From Scalesia atractyloides (lineage: Eukaryota; Streptophyta; Magnoliopsida; Asterales; Asteraceae), in NCBI GenBank assembly GCA_947069175.1, contig CAMTDV010000018.1:45458869-45522868 (forward strand): a stretch of DNA of 64,000 nucleotides, in the 5' to 3' direction. This document shows, piece by piece, positions 21,344 to 31,895 of the stretch. The notes beneath the pieces are model-generated. The model was not told the DNA's origin. It saw only the letters and a program-made list of their open reading frames with translations, and ran no database searches. How positions within the stretch are numbered: the first letter of the stretch is position 1; the number at the start of each line of letters is the position of its first letter. The translations under genes and the position numbers were made by a program.

Positions 21344-22130
21344 ATGGGCGGCAACACAACGCAGATCTCATTTCAAAATTCAAACTCACCTTCTCATACT
21401 ACTTCTTCTCTCTCTCAAACCCACCTTGTCATGCTACTTCTCCTCTCTCTCAAAGATTCATCTCCATTATCATCCATTCGTTCTCCTCCATTAGGCACAA
21501 AGATGAAATTTGACAACGAAGAACCAGAGATGAAGAACTCGATAGTGGGATGAATCTCGATTTGAAGAAACCTTATTCGATTTCAGTTTTGTAACTGATT
21601 TGAATTGCTAGGGTTTCGGTATGAAAAAGGTGATTTTGCTTTCTGTGGTTTTGTTCATTTACAGTTATGTGATGCTTTTAGCACGAATTGTATGATTTTA
21701 GGAATACGATCCAATAATCGGTCCTTTGATATGCAAACAAAATTGAAAAAAAAATGTAAATTAAAGAGACTCGTGATGTATTTTTCTATTTGAATGCTCA
21801 TTGTTGATGAGATTTAACAATCATTCAAAATTCTCTACTGATTGATGGAAGGGAATCCAACAAGGCATACTTAATCAAGGCTTATGCTTTTGCATTTCTT
21901 AGGTGTAACCGCTGGATTTCATATAGATCTGGTGGCGATAACTACATAGATGAGGTTTTGGTTGGAATTCGCGTGTGCATGCTCAAGTTTAGGAAAACAA
22001 GGGTTTGGTAAGTAGAGATTCCGGTGATATATGGCATAAACAAGCTCTCTATAAGAACAAGGTAAGAACCAACACCAGTAAAATCATTTATTTTCATCGA
22101 TTTCAGGTAAAATAGGGTTTTGATTGCTGT
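21344..22130 (+). other. Promoter/5'-UTR-like captured segment
   Basis: CT-rich stretches (TTCTTCTCTCTCTCAAACCC, CTCCTCTCTCTC), ATG-poor sequence and a GCTAGGGTTTCGG block resemble a plant 5' untranslated region and first intron. The 69-codon frame at 21344 has low-complexity content and no recognisable domain. It may be the front of a captured gene. Confidence 0.3.
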
Positions 22131-22134
22131 GTTT

Positions 22135-22290
22135 TTCAGAAGTAGGTAACGGAGATGCTGCTTGGCCCCCATTGGAACCAGCCTTTAAAGCCGAGAAAGG
22201 GAGTGGTGATGATGACAGTGACGGCTCAGAAGAAGATGATAGTTCTAAAAAGGAGCATGAACCTGAAACCACGGAAAAAGTGGTTGGTGT
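22135..22290 (+). pseudogene. Unidentified captured exon
   Basis: After the acceptor-like GTTTTTCAG (ends about 22139) an open stretch encodes GDAAWPPLEPAFKAEKGSGD followed by an acidic Ser/Asp/Glu-rich tail (DGSEEDDSSKKEHEPETTEK). Beyond it the frame runs into AT-rich, intron-like sequence. I do not recognise the parent gene. Confidence 0.35.
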
Positions 22291-22775
22291 TTTCTGTTCA
22301 TATATGTTTAAATTTTTATTAATGTGTATGATTGCATCACTGATAAATGTTATATCTAACAGCCTCACCCTTGAAACTGGATCCAAAACTTTGTTTGTAG
22401 GAACCAAAGTTTCTTTGTTGAAGAAAGTGATTTGTGTGTTCCATCTTATATATAAGTTTGCAACTTGACTGTATTTGACCATTTCTGACAATTGGTTACC
22501 ATGCAGAGTTAATTTCTTCAAAGATTCTGGTGAAGTTATTAACTGAAGTCCAGCTACCATGAGTGATAGTCGATTTGTAAGTTATAAACATGTTGAATTT
22601 GGGTTACGCGTTCCATTACACACAAGACGTGGCTGCAATGTGCAAGGTTAAGTTTGTATTTAAAAAGTATATGAACACAAAATTTAAATGTAGCTACAAT
22701 TCTATGCTCAACACATTCGCTCACAGATTCAAGGGGCACATGTTGAGTTTCAAAGAGGTGTAGCGCATGGCCTAG

Positions 22776-23190
22776 GTTGGGGAACTTACTCGCCAGCTTG
22801 ATGGGGCGCATGCTGAGTTTCTAAGAGGTATTGCTAATCCTCCTGGCATCAAGGTCAATGAACACTAAAGCAACTTATGCTTTTGTTTTCTCTCACTGTG
22901 TTGGATATGCCATATATGTTAACATTTGAGAAGTTGTGTTTTGCAGTGAGCCACAAGATGGACCTGAGTGAGTGGTTAAGCTTATTGACATTTTGAATCC
23001 GAATAATAAGGCTAGAAGGATTACAGTGATTGTAAGAACGGGAGGTGAGAAAATGAGAATGAAGCTTTCATCTTTGATAAAGGTCGTTATAGAAACAGGG
23101 CAGGTTGTGACTTGTGTATGTGACCCAATTCGTGGAAACATTATAAAGGTGCCTTCTGGCCTTAAAACACGTTCCTAGAGTTCCACACCG
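22776..23190 (+). pseudogene. DAHP synthase gene fragment (shikimate pathway)
   Basis: Piece one (22776-22853) encodes VGELTRQLDGAHAEFLRGIA and NPPGIK. After an intron-like gap ending in TTTTGCAG (about 22946), piece two (22947-23178) encodes SHKMDLSE, then VKLIDILNPNNKARRITVIV, and further on GQVVTCVCDP, GNIIKVP and GLKTRS. These match the C-terminal half of plant 3-deoxy-D-arabino-heptulosonate 7-phosphate synthase, the plastid enzyme joining phosphoenolpyruvate and erythrose 4-phosphate. A one-base deletion after DLSE, a degraded donor after GIK and a stop after LKTRS make it a pseudogene. A second partial copy of the GAHAEFLRG part lies just upstream (about 22735-22770). The introns show the capture was at DNA level. 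Confidence 0.8.
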
Positions 23191-25548
23191 GTAAGCGTTT
23201 TTTTTATCAATATTTATTTTCTGCAATTTAGTTGTAGCGTTTTTGTGGACTAAGTGTTTTAATTTATAACTTTCGGGGTGCGTTCGTTGGAAATAATCAT
23301 GAAACTCTATCTTTGCAAACTCTATCTTTAAAGCCATAAAAATTTGTGTATTAGTTTTTGTTGTTAAAGTTAAGGAAATAATCTTGAAACTCTATCTTTG
23401 GGTCATTCTTTCTTGTGTTATGTTTCTTGGCAATTGGGTTTCAGATGTTTAGAATTTCTTGAAAAATAATCTAAAAAGGAAACATTTTTCTATCACTGAA
23501 TTTTATTGTATTATGCATTTCTACAACCATGCTTAACAAAAATTTACCTACCTTGTGTTCTCTATCCCCCTTCCCTATGCATCAGTTAGAAGTTACTAGA
23601 TACAGGTAACATGTTTATGTATACATCTGATTCTTGGAGACATAGTATTTTTCTTTAAATCAGAGTATGGCCATCATGTACCTATTTTTGTGATTGTGAG
23701 CAATCTTGCAAGCTTTTTTTTTGTTGGAGTAACTTTTGTGTGTCATGAATGTTAAAAGTATAAATATTTTAAAGTTCAGCAACACTCCTGATGTTGTTCG
23801 TGTGTGTAAAGGGTTGATAAAAAGGGTTCTGGTGCACTTGCTATATCTCTGCTTTTTTCTTGCATATTTGGTTTCCTTACGTCCGTAACATCAACAACAA
23901 TGGTATGTTTTTATTATAAGTCCGTGTCTAGTGATATCACGATCCATGTACAAGGTCTCATTTTTTGTTACACTAGGTACAATTCAAAGCCCTTTGCCAG
24001 CTTATGGCTGTTATAAATTGGGAGACGGGTCAAATGGTTACATCTGAAGTAAAAAATATTAGGGTCAAAATCTTATTTGTTAAAAAAAGAAGACCGCGCC
24101 ATTTTTTGCTTTTATAGACCAAAAGCGCACCATTTACGGTTTAGGGTGACGTTTTTAATGGTTTTGTTGCTTGATTATACGATTTTCAAATTAAAGGCCC
24201 ATGTGCAAATGTTGACTCTTAAAGTCAAAACCACTCCATTCTATAAAATTATACATATTATACGTGAATCATTAGAACCTTATAATTTTTTATTTATAGA
24301 ACTAGATAGATTATTGTTTTTGACTTTAGAAAGGTTTAATTAAAATGATAATGTATAGAGCTACATGAAAAGATATTAGTAGATACTTTATTTGTCTTAA
24401 GTAAATAACTATGAGATGTTTTAGTTTAAGCTTAATTGGAGCTGTTCAAATAACTAAATACGAGAGTTTGAGTGCAAATAGACAATTTTTAAGTTTGAGT
24501 TTAAAAGTAATCTTGTCCACTTATGCTTTAGTTTAAATAATAGTGCACTTAAAAATTGTAAAGCCTGCATCCTTGTAGTGCAGTACAGCGCCGCCTATTT
24601 TATGGCTACTGTTCAAAAACATATTCAAAACAAATACCTACACAAAGTTTGAGTAGCCCAGTTAGTAGAAATTCTTTGTGCAGTCACTATTCACCTTTAC
24701 AACTTGAGCTTTGACTTGACCTCACAAAACTTCTTGGATTCCCCACCTTTTACAGGTTGGACTATCTAATTTCAAGATGGACAATTTCATTGCATCCACA
24801 CAACACTTTGGAACATTGTGGCTGCTTGGTGTAATTTGGTCCTTGAAGATTGCTAGTGTGATGTCAACTGTCAAGGAAGATTTGAAGGCTTAAAGGATGG
24901 TTGCTGCTTCTCGGTTTTAAATTACTCATGTGTTTGGATTTATTTTGCTTGTTGTTTTACTTACTTGGCTTAATTTGAATGTTTTAATTTGGTTTAACAA
25001 TGGTTGTATATGATTCATTTTCCGTATTGCTTGGACTAGATATTGTTTGATTCATAGTATGACTATTGTTCGGACTTTGTGTTATCCCATTTGTTTTACT
25101 TCTGCCTTATTTTCAGAGCAAGCTTTTCAGGATGTGGCTAGGTGAGCGCAGCGGCATCGACGTAGCGCACGCAGCGGCAACCTGTTGGTGAATCCAATAA
25201 AAAAATGTTGGTCGTTAAAAAAAATGGTATCTTCAGGATGTTCTTCTGGCCAAAGTATGATAGGTGGAATAAAATAGGTTTGTAAGTTTGGTACAATACT
25301 GTGGTTCATTTGTGTAAGTGTGCATTCATTTAAATGAATTTAGATTTGCTATAGATACAATGCTTTAAGTAATTTAGTTGAATATCAAAACCATGAACTA
25401 CTTTTTAAAATATTTGATACAAATAACATTTTATTAATCGAATAGCATGCTTACCTATCAATTTACATAAACATGTAAAATGGTCTCTCTTATTTAAAAT
25501 CAAAATTCTAACCGTTAATGATATTTACAACAAATCAAAACATGTCAC
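23191..25548 (+). other. Helitron interior, no recognised gene
   Basis: AT-rich with intron-like T-rich tracts. An open stretch after the acceptor-like TTTTACAG (24757), encoding MDNFIASTQHFGTLWLLGVI and ending VKEDLKA (about 24778-24891), could be another captured exon. I cannot identify it. Confidence 0.35.
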
Positions 25549-25569
25549 GTCTCAATTAGAGATGGGCAT

Positions 25570-25965
25570 AAAAACCGGTTTCGAACCCGAACCGGTAGAA
25601 CCGAACTGGAACCGGGTCCAGTTCTTACCCGACATTAAGTAGAACCGGTTCCGGGTTCAAAATACCCGTTGGTTCCAACCCGGTTCCACAATTTTACCAT
25701 TTGAATCGGGTCGTACCCGGTTCCTATCCGTACCCGGTTCCTACCCGTACCCGGTTCCTACCAGTACCCGGAAATCCAGTTCTAGAAGGAACCGGTTATA
25801 CCCGTTAAAATGTTACCGTTGGAACCGGTTATACCCGTTATAATGGAACCGGTTATATCCGTTATAATGGAACCGGTTATACCCGTTAAAATGTTACCGT
25901 TGGAACCGGTTATACCCGTTATAATGTTACCGTTGGAACTGGTTCCTGACCGTTGGAACCGCTTC
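25570..25965 (+). repeat. Left subterminal AACCGGTT-type array of hAT
   Basis: Many copies of GAACCGG, GGAACCGGTTATACCCGTTA and similar words lie just inside the left end; the right end (28210-28770) has a matching set in mostly opposite orientation. Subterminal repeats are the usual transposase-binding sites in hAT elements. Confidence 0.75.
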
Positions 25966-26065
25966 TATATATATTGTTTAGAAATCAATTGTTTAGCACA
26001 CAATTTCTCATATCTATTCTTCTTGTTACATTTCTTTCTTGTTCTTTTCACATTCTAATCAACAA

Positions 26066-28210
26066 ATGGCCTCAAAGAGTTCAAAAAACGCAAATTCCCA
26101 ATCCGTTAACAATGTTCCTCAAGATCAATCGGTTCCATATGTGGTTGGAACATTGTCTCATAATCGCAGTAAGGAAGTTTGGAGCAATTGGGAGTTGGTC
26201 GAGATGAGTGACAGCTCGCAAAAAGCTCAATGTAAACATTGTGGATCGTTATTAGCCAAGGAATCAAACTCAACGTTAACGAAGCATATTAATAAGTATT
26301 GCAAAGCTTTAAAGGAAATGACATCCGGTCAAGTTCCACTATCCAAAGATGGTACCATTTTTCGTTATGAGCAAAAATTAGCTCGCGATCGGATGGCGAA
26401 GTTGGTGATACAAAAGCGTTGCCGTTTGGACACTTCGACGAACCCGAGCTTACAAATCTTATTCGGGAGACGCTACAACCTCGCTATAAACATGTAAGTC
26501 GTCGCACTTTAAAACGTCTTTGTTTAAGTTTATGGGAAAAAGCAAAAAAAGATTTAATTGTTTTTTTTAAGAATTTAAAAACTAGTGTAAACCTAACTAG
26601 TGATGTGTGGTCGGCTCCACATGGTTTACCGGAATCGTACATATGTGTCACCGCTCATTGGGTTGATCCCGATACATGGCAAATGATAAATGATGAAGCG
26701 TACGATTGCGTTTGACGAGTTTCCTTCTCCTCATACGGGAGAAAATATTTATAAAATTATAAATGGCACAATAATTAAATATGGTTTAGAAGATAAAATT
26801 TTTTCAATATCCTTTGATAACGCTTCAAACAACACAACGGCGATTGAAAAATTAAAGTTGAAGTACAAACCAATACTTGATGGTGTTTTTTTTCACACAC
26901 GATGTGTTGCACATATTATTAACTTAGTAGTGCAAACCGGTTTAAAAGATCAATTTGTATCGGATTTTATTATAGCATTTAGAGCTATGCTCCAAGATGT
27001 TTTCAAAAGTGGAAAAGAAAGATATCAAGAATATAAAAAACTTTGTAAAGATGTCAACCAAAAAATTATTGGACCGAATTGGGATATACCGACTCGTTGG
27101 AATTCAACTTGTCATATGTTTGAAATGGCTATAAAGCAAATGGACACTTTAAAATCTTTTCATACAACTTTAAGTGATGAGTACCTTGTCGTCCCCTTTC
27201 CCGACACGGCTTGGGAAAATATTAATAACCTAAGTACTTTTTTACAAGTTTTTAAAACTACAACGACTTTGATTTCCGGTGTTTATTATCCTACTAGTTC
27301 TAAAGTTGTGGACCAATTGTATTTGATAACAACTAATTTTAAAAAGTTTGAAAATTTTAGTGACATGTTAAGGAATATGACGAGACCAATGATTCAAAAA
27401 TTTTAAAAATATTTTTTAGAATTACCACCCGTTTTTCTATGTGCCGCTGCTTTAAATCCAGCTTTAAACGTACTGGGTATTGAAGCTTTAATTGATGAAA
27501 TTTATGACAAGTTGGATATGCATGAGGAGGATCCAACTTTAAAAGCAAAAACAAAAAAAATATTCAATGAGTGTATGGCCAAACTTTATGATCATTATTT
27601 TAAAAAATATGGTGAAAAAAATCATACAAATTTGTTTGAGTCTCGGTCCACGGCCTCTAACGATGAAACAAGCGGGGATCCACTTATAACCATGTTGAAT
27701 GTCGTTAGAGACGAGACTGCTAGACAACAAAGGGGTAGTGAACAAACAAGCGAACCTGGGAGATATAAAAAAAATCAGTATCCGCTTACTATGACCACCG
27801 AGGAGTATAGGAAATTTGATGTTTTGGCATGGTGGAAATCGAAAGAATCCGAATACCCAATTCTAGCCACCATGGCTCGTGATATACTAACGGTTCAAGC
27901 TTCCACGGTAGCTTCGGAAAGTGTGTTTTCTCTTAGTGGCAGGGTTTTGTCAATTAGAAGAACAAGACTAACTCCGGAATCGCTAGAGATGGCAATATGC
28001 TTAAAGGACCATTTGGATGCCGTTGATCGTGTTCAACATAAAACTGGTCTAGAAGATGAAGTTGAGTTAGAGCATAAAATTGTTGACGAAGAGGAGGACG
28101 AAGAAGTGGAGACTAACGATTCGGACGACGATTGTACCGAGGTACCCGCACCTATGATAAACTCATCGGAAAGTGTTGCACCTGCCGCTAGTAAACGATC
28201 AAAGAAATAA
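26066..28210 (+). pseudogene. hAT transposase, BED-finger type, inactivated
   Basis: From the ATG at 26066 (ATGGCCTCAAAGAG) the protein starts with a low-complexity stretch. A BED zinc finger follows (WSNWELVEM, then C-x2-C in AQCKHCGS, and H and C in LTKHINKYC), then the RNase H-like catalytic core with Asp in SDVWSA and in SFDNASNN. At the C-terminus is the hAT dimerisation region (FDVLAWWKS..., ASTVASESVFS, LSIRRTRLTPESLEMAICLK). Three defects are visible: a one-base loss near 26410 (after LVIQK), a four-base duplication near 26690 restoring frame, and a TAA at 27403-27405 where a Lys codon is expected. It would cut and join DNA in the nucleus; as it stands it should not be made whole. It resembles RICESLEEPER-type proteins. 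Confidence 0.9.
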
Positions 28211-28770
28211 AATCTTACTGGAACCGGTTCTGAGTAATTTTTTATTTTTTTTGTAACCGGTTAATTTTTTTTATATATTGTAACCGATTAATTTGTTTTT
28301 TAATTTTAACCGATTATTGTTACTATTTTTATTTATCAATGTAACTAATAATAAAAATCAAACATAACAAACACAATAGAAAGAAACATTACAAAAACTT
28401 TATTAAAACACCAACGGTAACATTTATCAGGAACCGGTAAGTAGGAAGGGGTTTATATAAAAAAAAATGATTTTTTAATCAGGAACCGGTTTCAACGGTA
28501 ACATTTTATCAGAAACCGGTTCTGAACAGTAAAAGTCAGGTTTTGACTGTCAGGAACCGGTTCCCAACACTATCAGAAACCGGTTCCGCACCATACCCGG
28601 TTCCACACCATACCCGGTTCCATAATACCCATACACGGTTCTACACGGTTCCATATTCTTGGGTGTGAACCCGGGTAGGAACTGGACCCGGTTCCACACC
28701 ATACCCGGTTCCAATGACATCCAAGCAGAACCGGGTCCGGGTTGAAACCGGTTCCGGGTAATAATAAAAC
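28210..28770 (+). repeat. Right subterminal CCGGTT array of hAT
   Basis: Repeated GGAACCGG, CCGGTTCC and ACCATACCCGGTTCC words approach the right inverted repeat and mirror the left array. No gene. Confidence 0.75.
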
Positions 28771-28797
28771 CCGATTATGCCCATCTCTAGTCTCAAT

Positions 28798-29625
28798 AGA
28801 TTTCTTTGCACACTTCTTTCGAAGGGGCATCATGAGCAGCCATCTTTGACCAACATCCTGCTTTCGACATTTTATGGTAACACATCTTACCTCATTGCCA
28901 ACTCGCCCTTGTTGCCTTGCATTTGCTCGCCTCTGTTAAAGCATTCATTTAGAGCAACTTCATGGTTTTAGAACATATAAATGACTTCTTTTATTATTTG
29001 CTCGCCACTCTTAAATTATTCATTTAGATCAACTTCCCATTTAGATCAACTTCATGGTTTTAGACACATAAAAAGGACTTCTTTCATTATGATTTTAGGA
29101 TTCGGTTTCTAAACTCATAGTTTAGGAGGTTGGCAAATGTATCCAAAAACCTTAAATGTTCTTCCTAACCACTACGAAAAAAATCGAATTAAAGGTTTTT
29201 TTTTTCCTTTTTCTTCCTACATCAACTTTAAAACTTATGTTCATGACTTAAATTTTCTTATTCATGTCTTTGGATTTTTAGTTTTAAATTACTTATTATG
29301 TTCATGACTTAAACTTTCTAAATTACTTATTTCTAGTTCTACTTTTGTGATTGCACAACGACTGTTAAGTGACAGCCGATGGTATGGTTTCCCGTTGGAA
29401 CGGTAAAAAAAAGCCAAACTTTTAAGCCAGCATGAACCTTATACATGAAGTTCCCGTTCAAAAAAAAAAAAAACTTTCTTAAGACATATGTAGACTTCAC
29501 CGATGCTACACTTAAGAAAAGAAACATAACTACCATACGATATATTACGAGAAAAATGATACACTAAAAAACGAGTATCGCGTTGTAAATTGTCATCGCC
29601 GCCGCAACGCACGGGTTCCTGCTAG
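28798..29625 (+). other. 3' part of the Helitron after the hAT insertion
   Basis: No gene recognised. A phrase ending in GATCAACTTCATGGTTTTAG is repeated two to three times between 28945 and 29065. The terminal hairpin and CTAG end are at 29580-29625. Confidence 0.55.
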
Positions 29626-30719
29626 TGTATACTTACGTATATGAAGACAACGACAAGTCATACCAATATTCGTCTACGTATTTCTATTCACGACGACTAG
29701 CACGCCTTGCTAAGTATATTTATATTTAAATATATAAATATAGATATCCTAAATCATTCGGAAACTAAGTCGTTTTTCGAGACTTAGTTTTATCCCGATT
29801 ATACACGGGATCAAATAACCGTAGATCGGTTATTTTAAGTCAAGATAATAACACCTTTTAGGACCGTTTTTAACGATTCGGTAGAGCTCAGACACGTAGT
29901 TTAACTACGTTGTCTTATTAGAATCTTATAAGCTTGAATTCCTTGATAGGAATGCTATAGTTGTACGCTAGCGAGTTCACGTCCTGGGAATGACATTACG
30001 GAATCACGTTAAGCTAGCTTTGCACAAGGATATCAAGGTGAGTTCATAACCTCCACTTTTTACCGTTTCACATTTTTATAAATGTTTTCGGGGTGGAAAG
30101 ACATGCAAGTTTATATTCCGATAAACGCAAATCATATATATTTCTAAACCATATTGCAAACATATTCAAGATAACACAAATGGTTTATAAATAGCTTAGG
30201 CCAAACATACCGGTTTTTACAAGAACATACGCGTTTTTCAAAACAGCATAAGTTTTATACTAGGGGCGAGGCCCCAATTCTGTTAATGACAAGATAACAT
30301 GGGCTAGGCCCAATAACACGGATAACAAGATAACATGGGCTAGGCCCAATAACACAGAGGACAAGATAACATGGGCTAGGCCCAATAACACAGATATGAA
30401 ATGTGGTATGTAGCTATGGGATTAGATGATAACAAATCAATGTGTGTAAGTAGGAGGATGACAATAGTAACCATTAATCACTTAGTGACCAAGGTGCAAA
30501 AGGTGTAGATCTCTTGAGCTTGAGACACGCTCCACTCCTAGTTGTTAACCATGGAGTGCTTTTGTGAGCCCTATTGATGACAAAACTGTCTCGGTTTGGT
30601 TATTTACTTATGGCACATAGGTCAGTGTTTTAGCTACACACTGATGATCCTTAGATTCCATAGACATCCTACATAGTATGATTTCAATACCGGCTTACCA
30701 AGATAACAAAAAACAATTC
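29626..30719 (+). repeat. LTR B, segment 2
   Basis: This continues LTR B after the Helitron and runs up to copia I, whose left target duplication AATTC is at 30715-30719. A donor-like CAAGGTGAGTT near 30034-30044 matches the same signal in the G1 and G2 LTRs, including the following pyrimidine-rich block and a GTTTTCGGGG-like phrase. No gene. Confidence 0.7.
30288..30395 (+). repeat. Tandem repeat with GGGCTAGGCCC hairpins in LTR B
   Basis: Three units of about 36 bp, ACAAGATAACATGGGCTAGG followed by CCCAATAACAC. Each holds the small hairpin GGGC-TAG-GCCC. A related AGGGGCGAGGCCCC lies just upstream. Confidence 0.8.
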
Positions 30720-31176
30720 TGTTGGTGCATATGTCTGTTGCCTACGTCATTATGTATCTAGTTTGAGTGAATCTGGCTTAATCTGTTAGAAACAAGGTGT
30801 ATTTATGTGAAGTTTAGGCCAAGTTCGCCCATGAAAGCATGTGAGAAGGCAAGTTCGGCCAAACTTGACTAGGTCAAGTTCGGGCGAACTTAACCCAAGT
30901 TCGGGCGAACTTACTCCTTCCCATGTCCATTTCCAGCGAACTTGCATCCCTATATATAGGTGCCTTGGGATTTCATTTGAAAGAGTTGGAGAGATTTTCG
31001 CACAGAGACGGCGAAGCTCTGTCGGATCCGGTTCTCGAATGTATTGAACTTTAGATCAATAAAAACAACATTTAAAAGAGTAATTCTTGTTACTTGGTTA
31101 ACTTGTCATTAGTTTCCGCCTAATCGGACAATAGATAACAAATTTAGGTTCCCTGCTAATCGTGGACGTTCCTACA
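30720..31176 (+). repeat. 5' LTR of copia I
   Basis: It runs TGTTGGTGCATATGTC...GGACGTTCCTACA. It has about five palindrome copies or halves (30820-30945), a TATA-like CCTATATATAGG (near 30948-30959) and an AATAAA-type signal near 31052. It is 12 bp shorter than the 3' copy, which has an extra AAAGTTCGACCCC. Confidence 0.92.
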
Positions 31177-31178
31177 AG

Positions 31179-31190
31179 TGGCATCAGAGT
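31179..31190 (+). other. Primer binding site of copia I, mutated
   Basis: TGGCATCAGAGT differs from the initiator-Met consensus TGGTATCAGAGC at two positions. Reverse transcription priming may be weakened. Confidence 0.8.
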
Positions 31191-31895
31191 CTGGATACCT
31201 AAATTTGCTGGAATCGAGACAAGACCTTCTCTATTTCATCTCCATTCTATCATTTTTCTTAACATTTTCACATACTTGATGATTTTATGGTAAAAAATGG
31301 GTGATTTTTGAACATGTCATGTAAAACACACTAATAACAAACCCCTGAGAGTTTGGACATCAAATTCAAACGTTTGAATATCAAAAAGTTGCAAAAACCA
31401 TGTTTTGGAAACTAGATTCAGCCGAACTTAACACTAAACTTGATTGAAAAATCTTTGAGTTTTCATCAGGTTCGACCGAACTTGAGTAATTTTTTAAGGT
31501 TTTGAGCTTAAGTCCGCTCGAACTTGTTGATTTTTGCTTGAAATTCCATCAAGTTCGACCGAACTTGATATAATTCTAGTGAAAATTCACTCAAGTTCGC
31601 CCGAACTTACCTTTTCTCTTGAATTTCAAGCCTAAGTTCGACCGAACTTAACAGTTTCTTCTGAAAAAGTTACAAGTCTGCTTGAAATCTGATTTTTCTC
31701 AAAAATTCACCTCAAGTTCGACCGAACTTGAGTGTAAGTGATAAAATTTGAAACTTGATTACCTAAGTTCGACCGAACTTGTGAATACTTGAAATAAAAA
31801 ATTGTTTTCACACAAGTTCGACTGAACTTGTCTGTTTCTAATCGATTTTCAAGTGGTTTTGATCTTATCTTCAGATAAATCTACGGATTATCAAA
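31191..31895 (+). other. Leader of copia I with palindrome cluster
   Basis: About nine copies of AAGTTCGACCGAACTT or variants lie between 31424 and 31830, spaced by 20-60 bases. No gene. Confidence 0.82.

Larger units (their letters stand above)
25549..28797 (+). mobile_element. hAT DNA transposon with 8-bp target duplication
   Basis: The element proper is 25557-28789. The ends TAGAGATGGGCATAA and TTATGCCCATCTCTA are near-perfect inverted repeats, flanked by identical 8-bp duplications GTCTCAAT (25549-25556 and 28790-28797), as expected of hAT transposition. It holds one transposase gene on the plus strand, disabled by mutations. It is inserted in the Helitron. Confidence 0.95.
21200..29625 (+). 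mobile_element. Non-autonomous Helitron with gene fragments
   Basis: It begins TCTATACTGTATATATAAGG after a host A (21199) and ends CTAG before a host T (29626), the canonical Helitron termini and A/T insertion site. A hairpin (GCGTTG 29580-29585 / CAACGC 29605-29610) ends 15 bases before the 3' terminus, as expected. It has no Rep/helicase gene. Without the hAT element inserted at 25557-28789 it is about 5.2 kb. It carries intron-containing pieces of at least one host gene. The 5' end call is less certain than the 3' end. Confidence 0.65.

Noticed and set aside
21344..21553. Short gene at the front of the Helitron
   Set aside because: Low-complexity Ser-rich product without homology that I can recognise; more like a 5' untranslated region.
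24077..24343. 88-codon open frame in the Helitron
   Set aside because: AT-rich intron-like context, no domain and no splice or start support.
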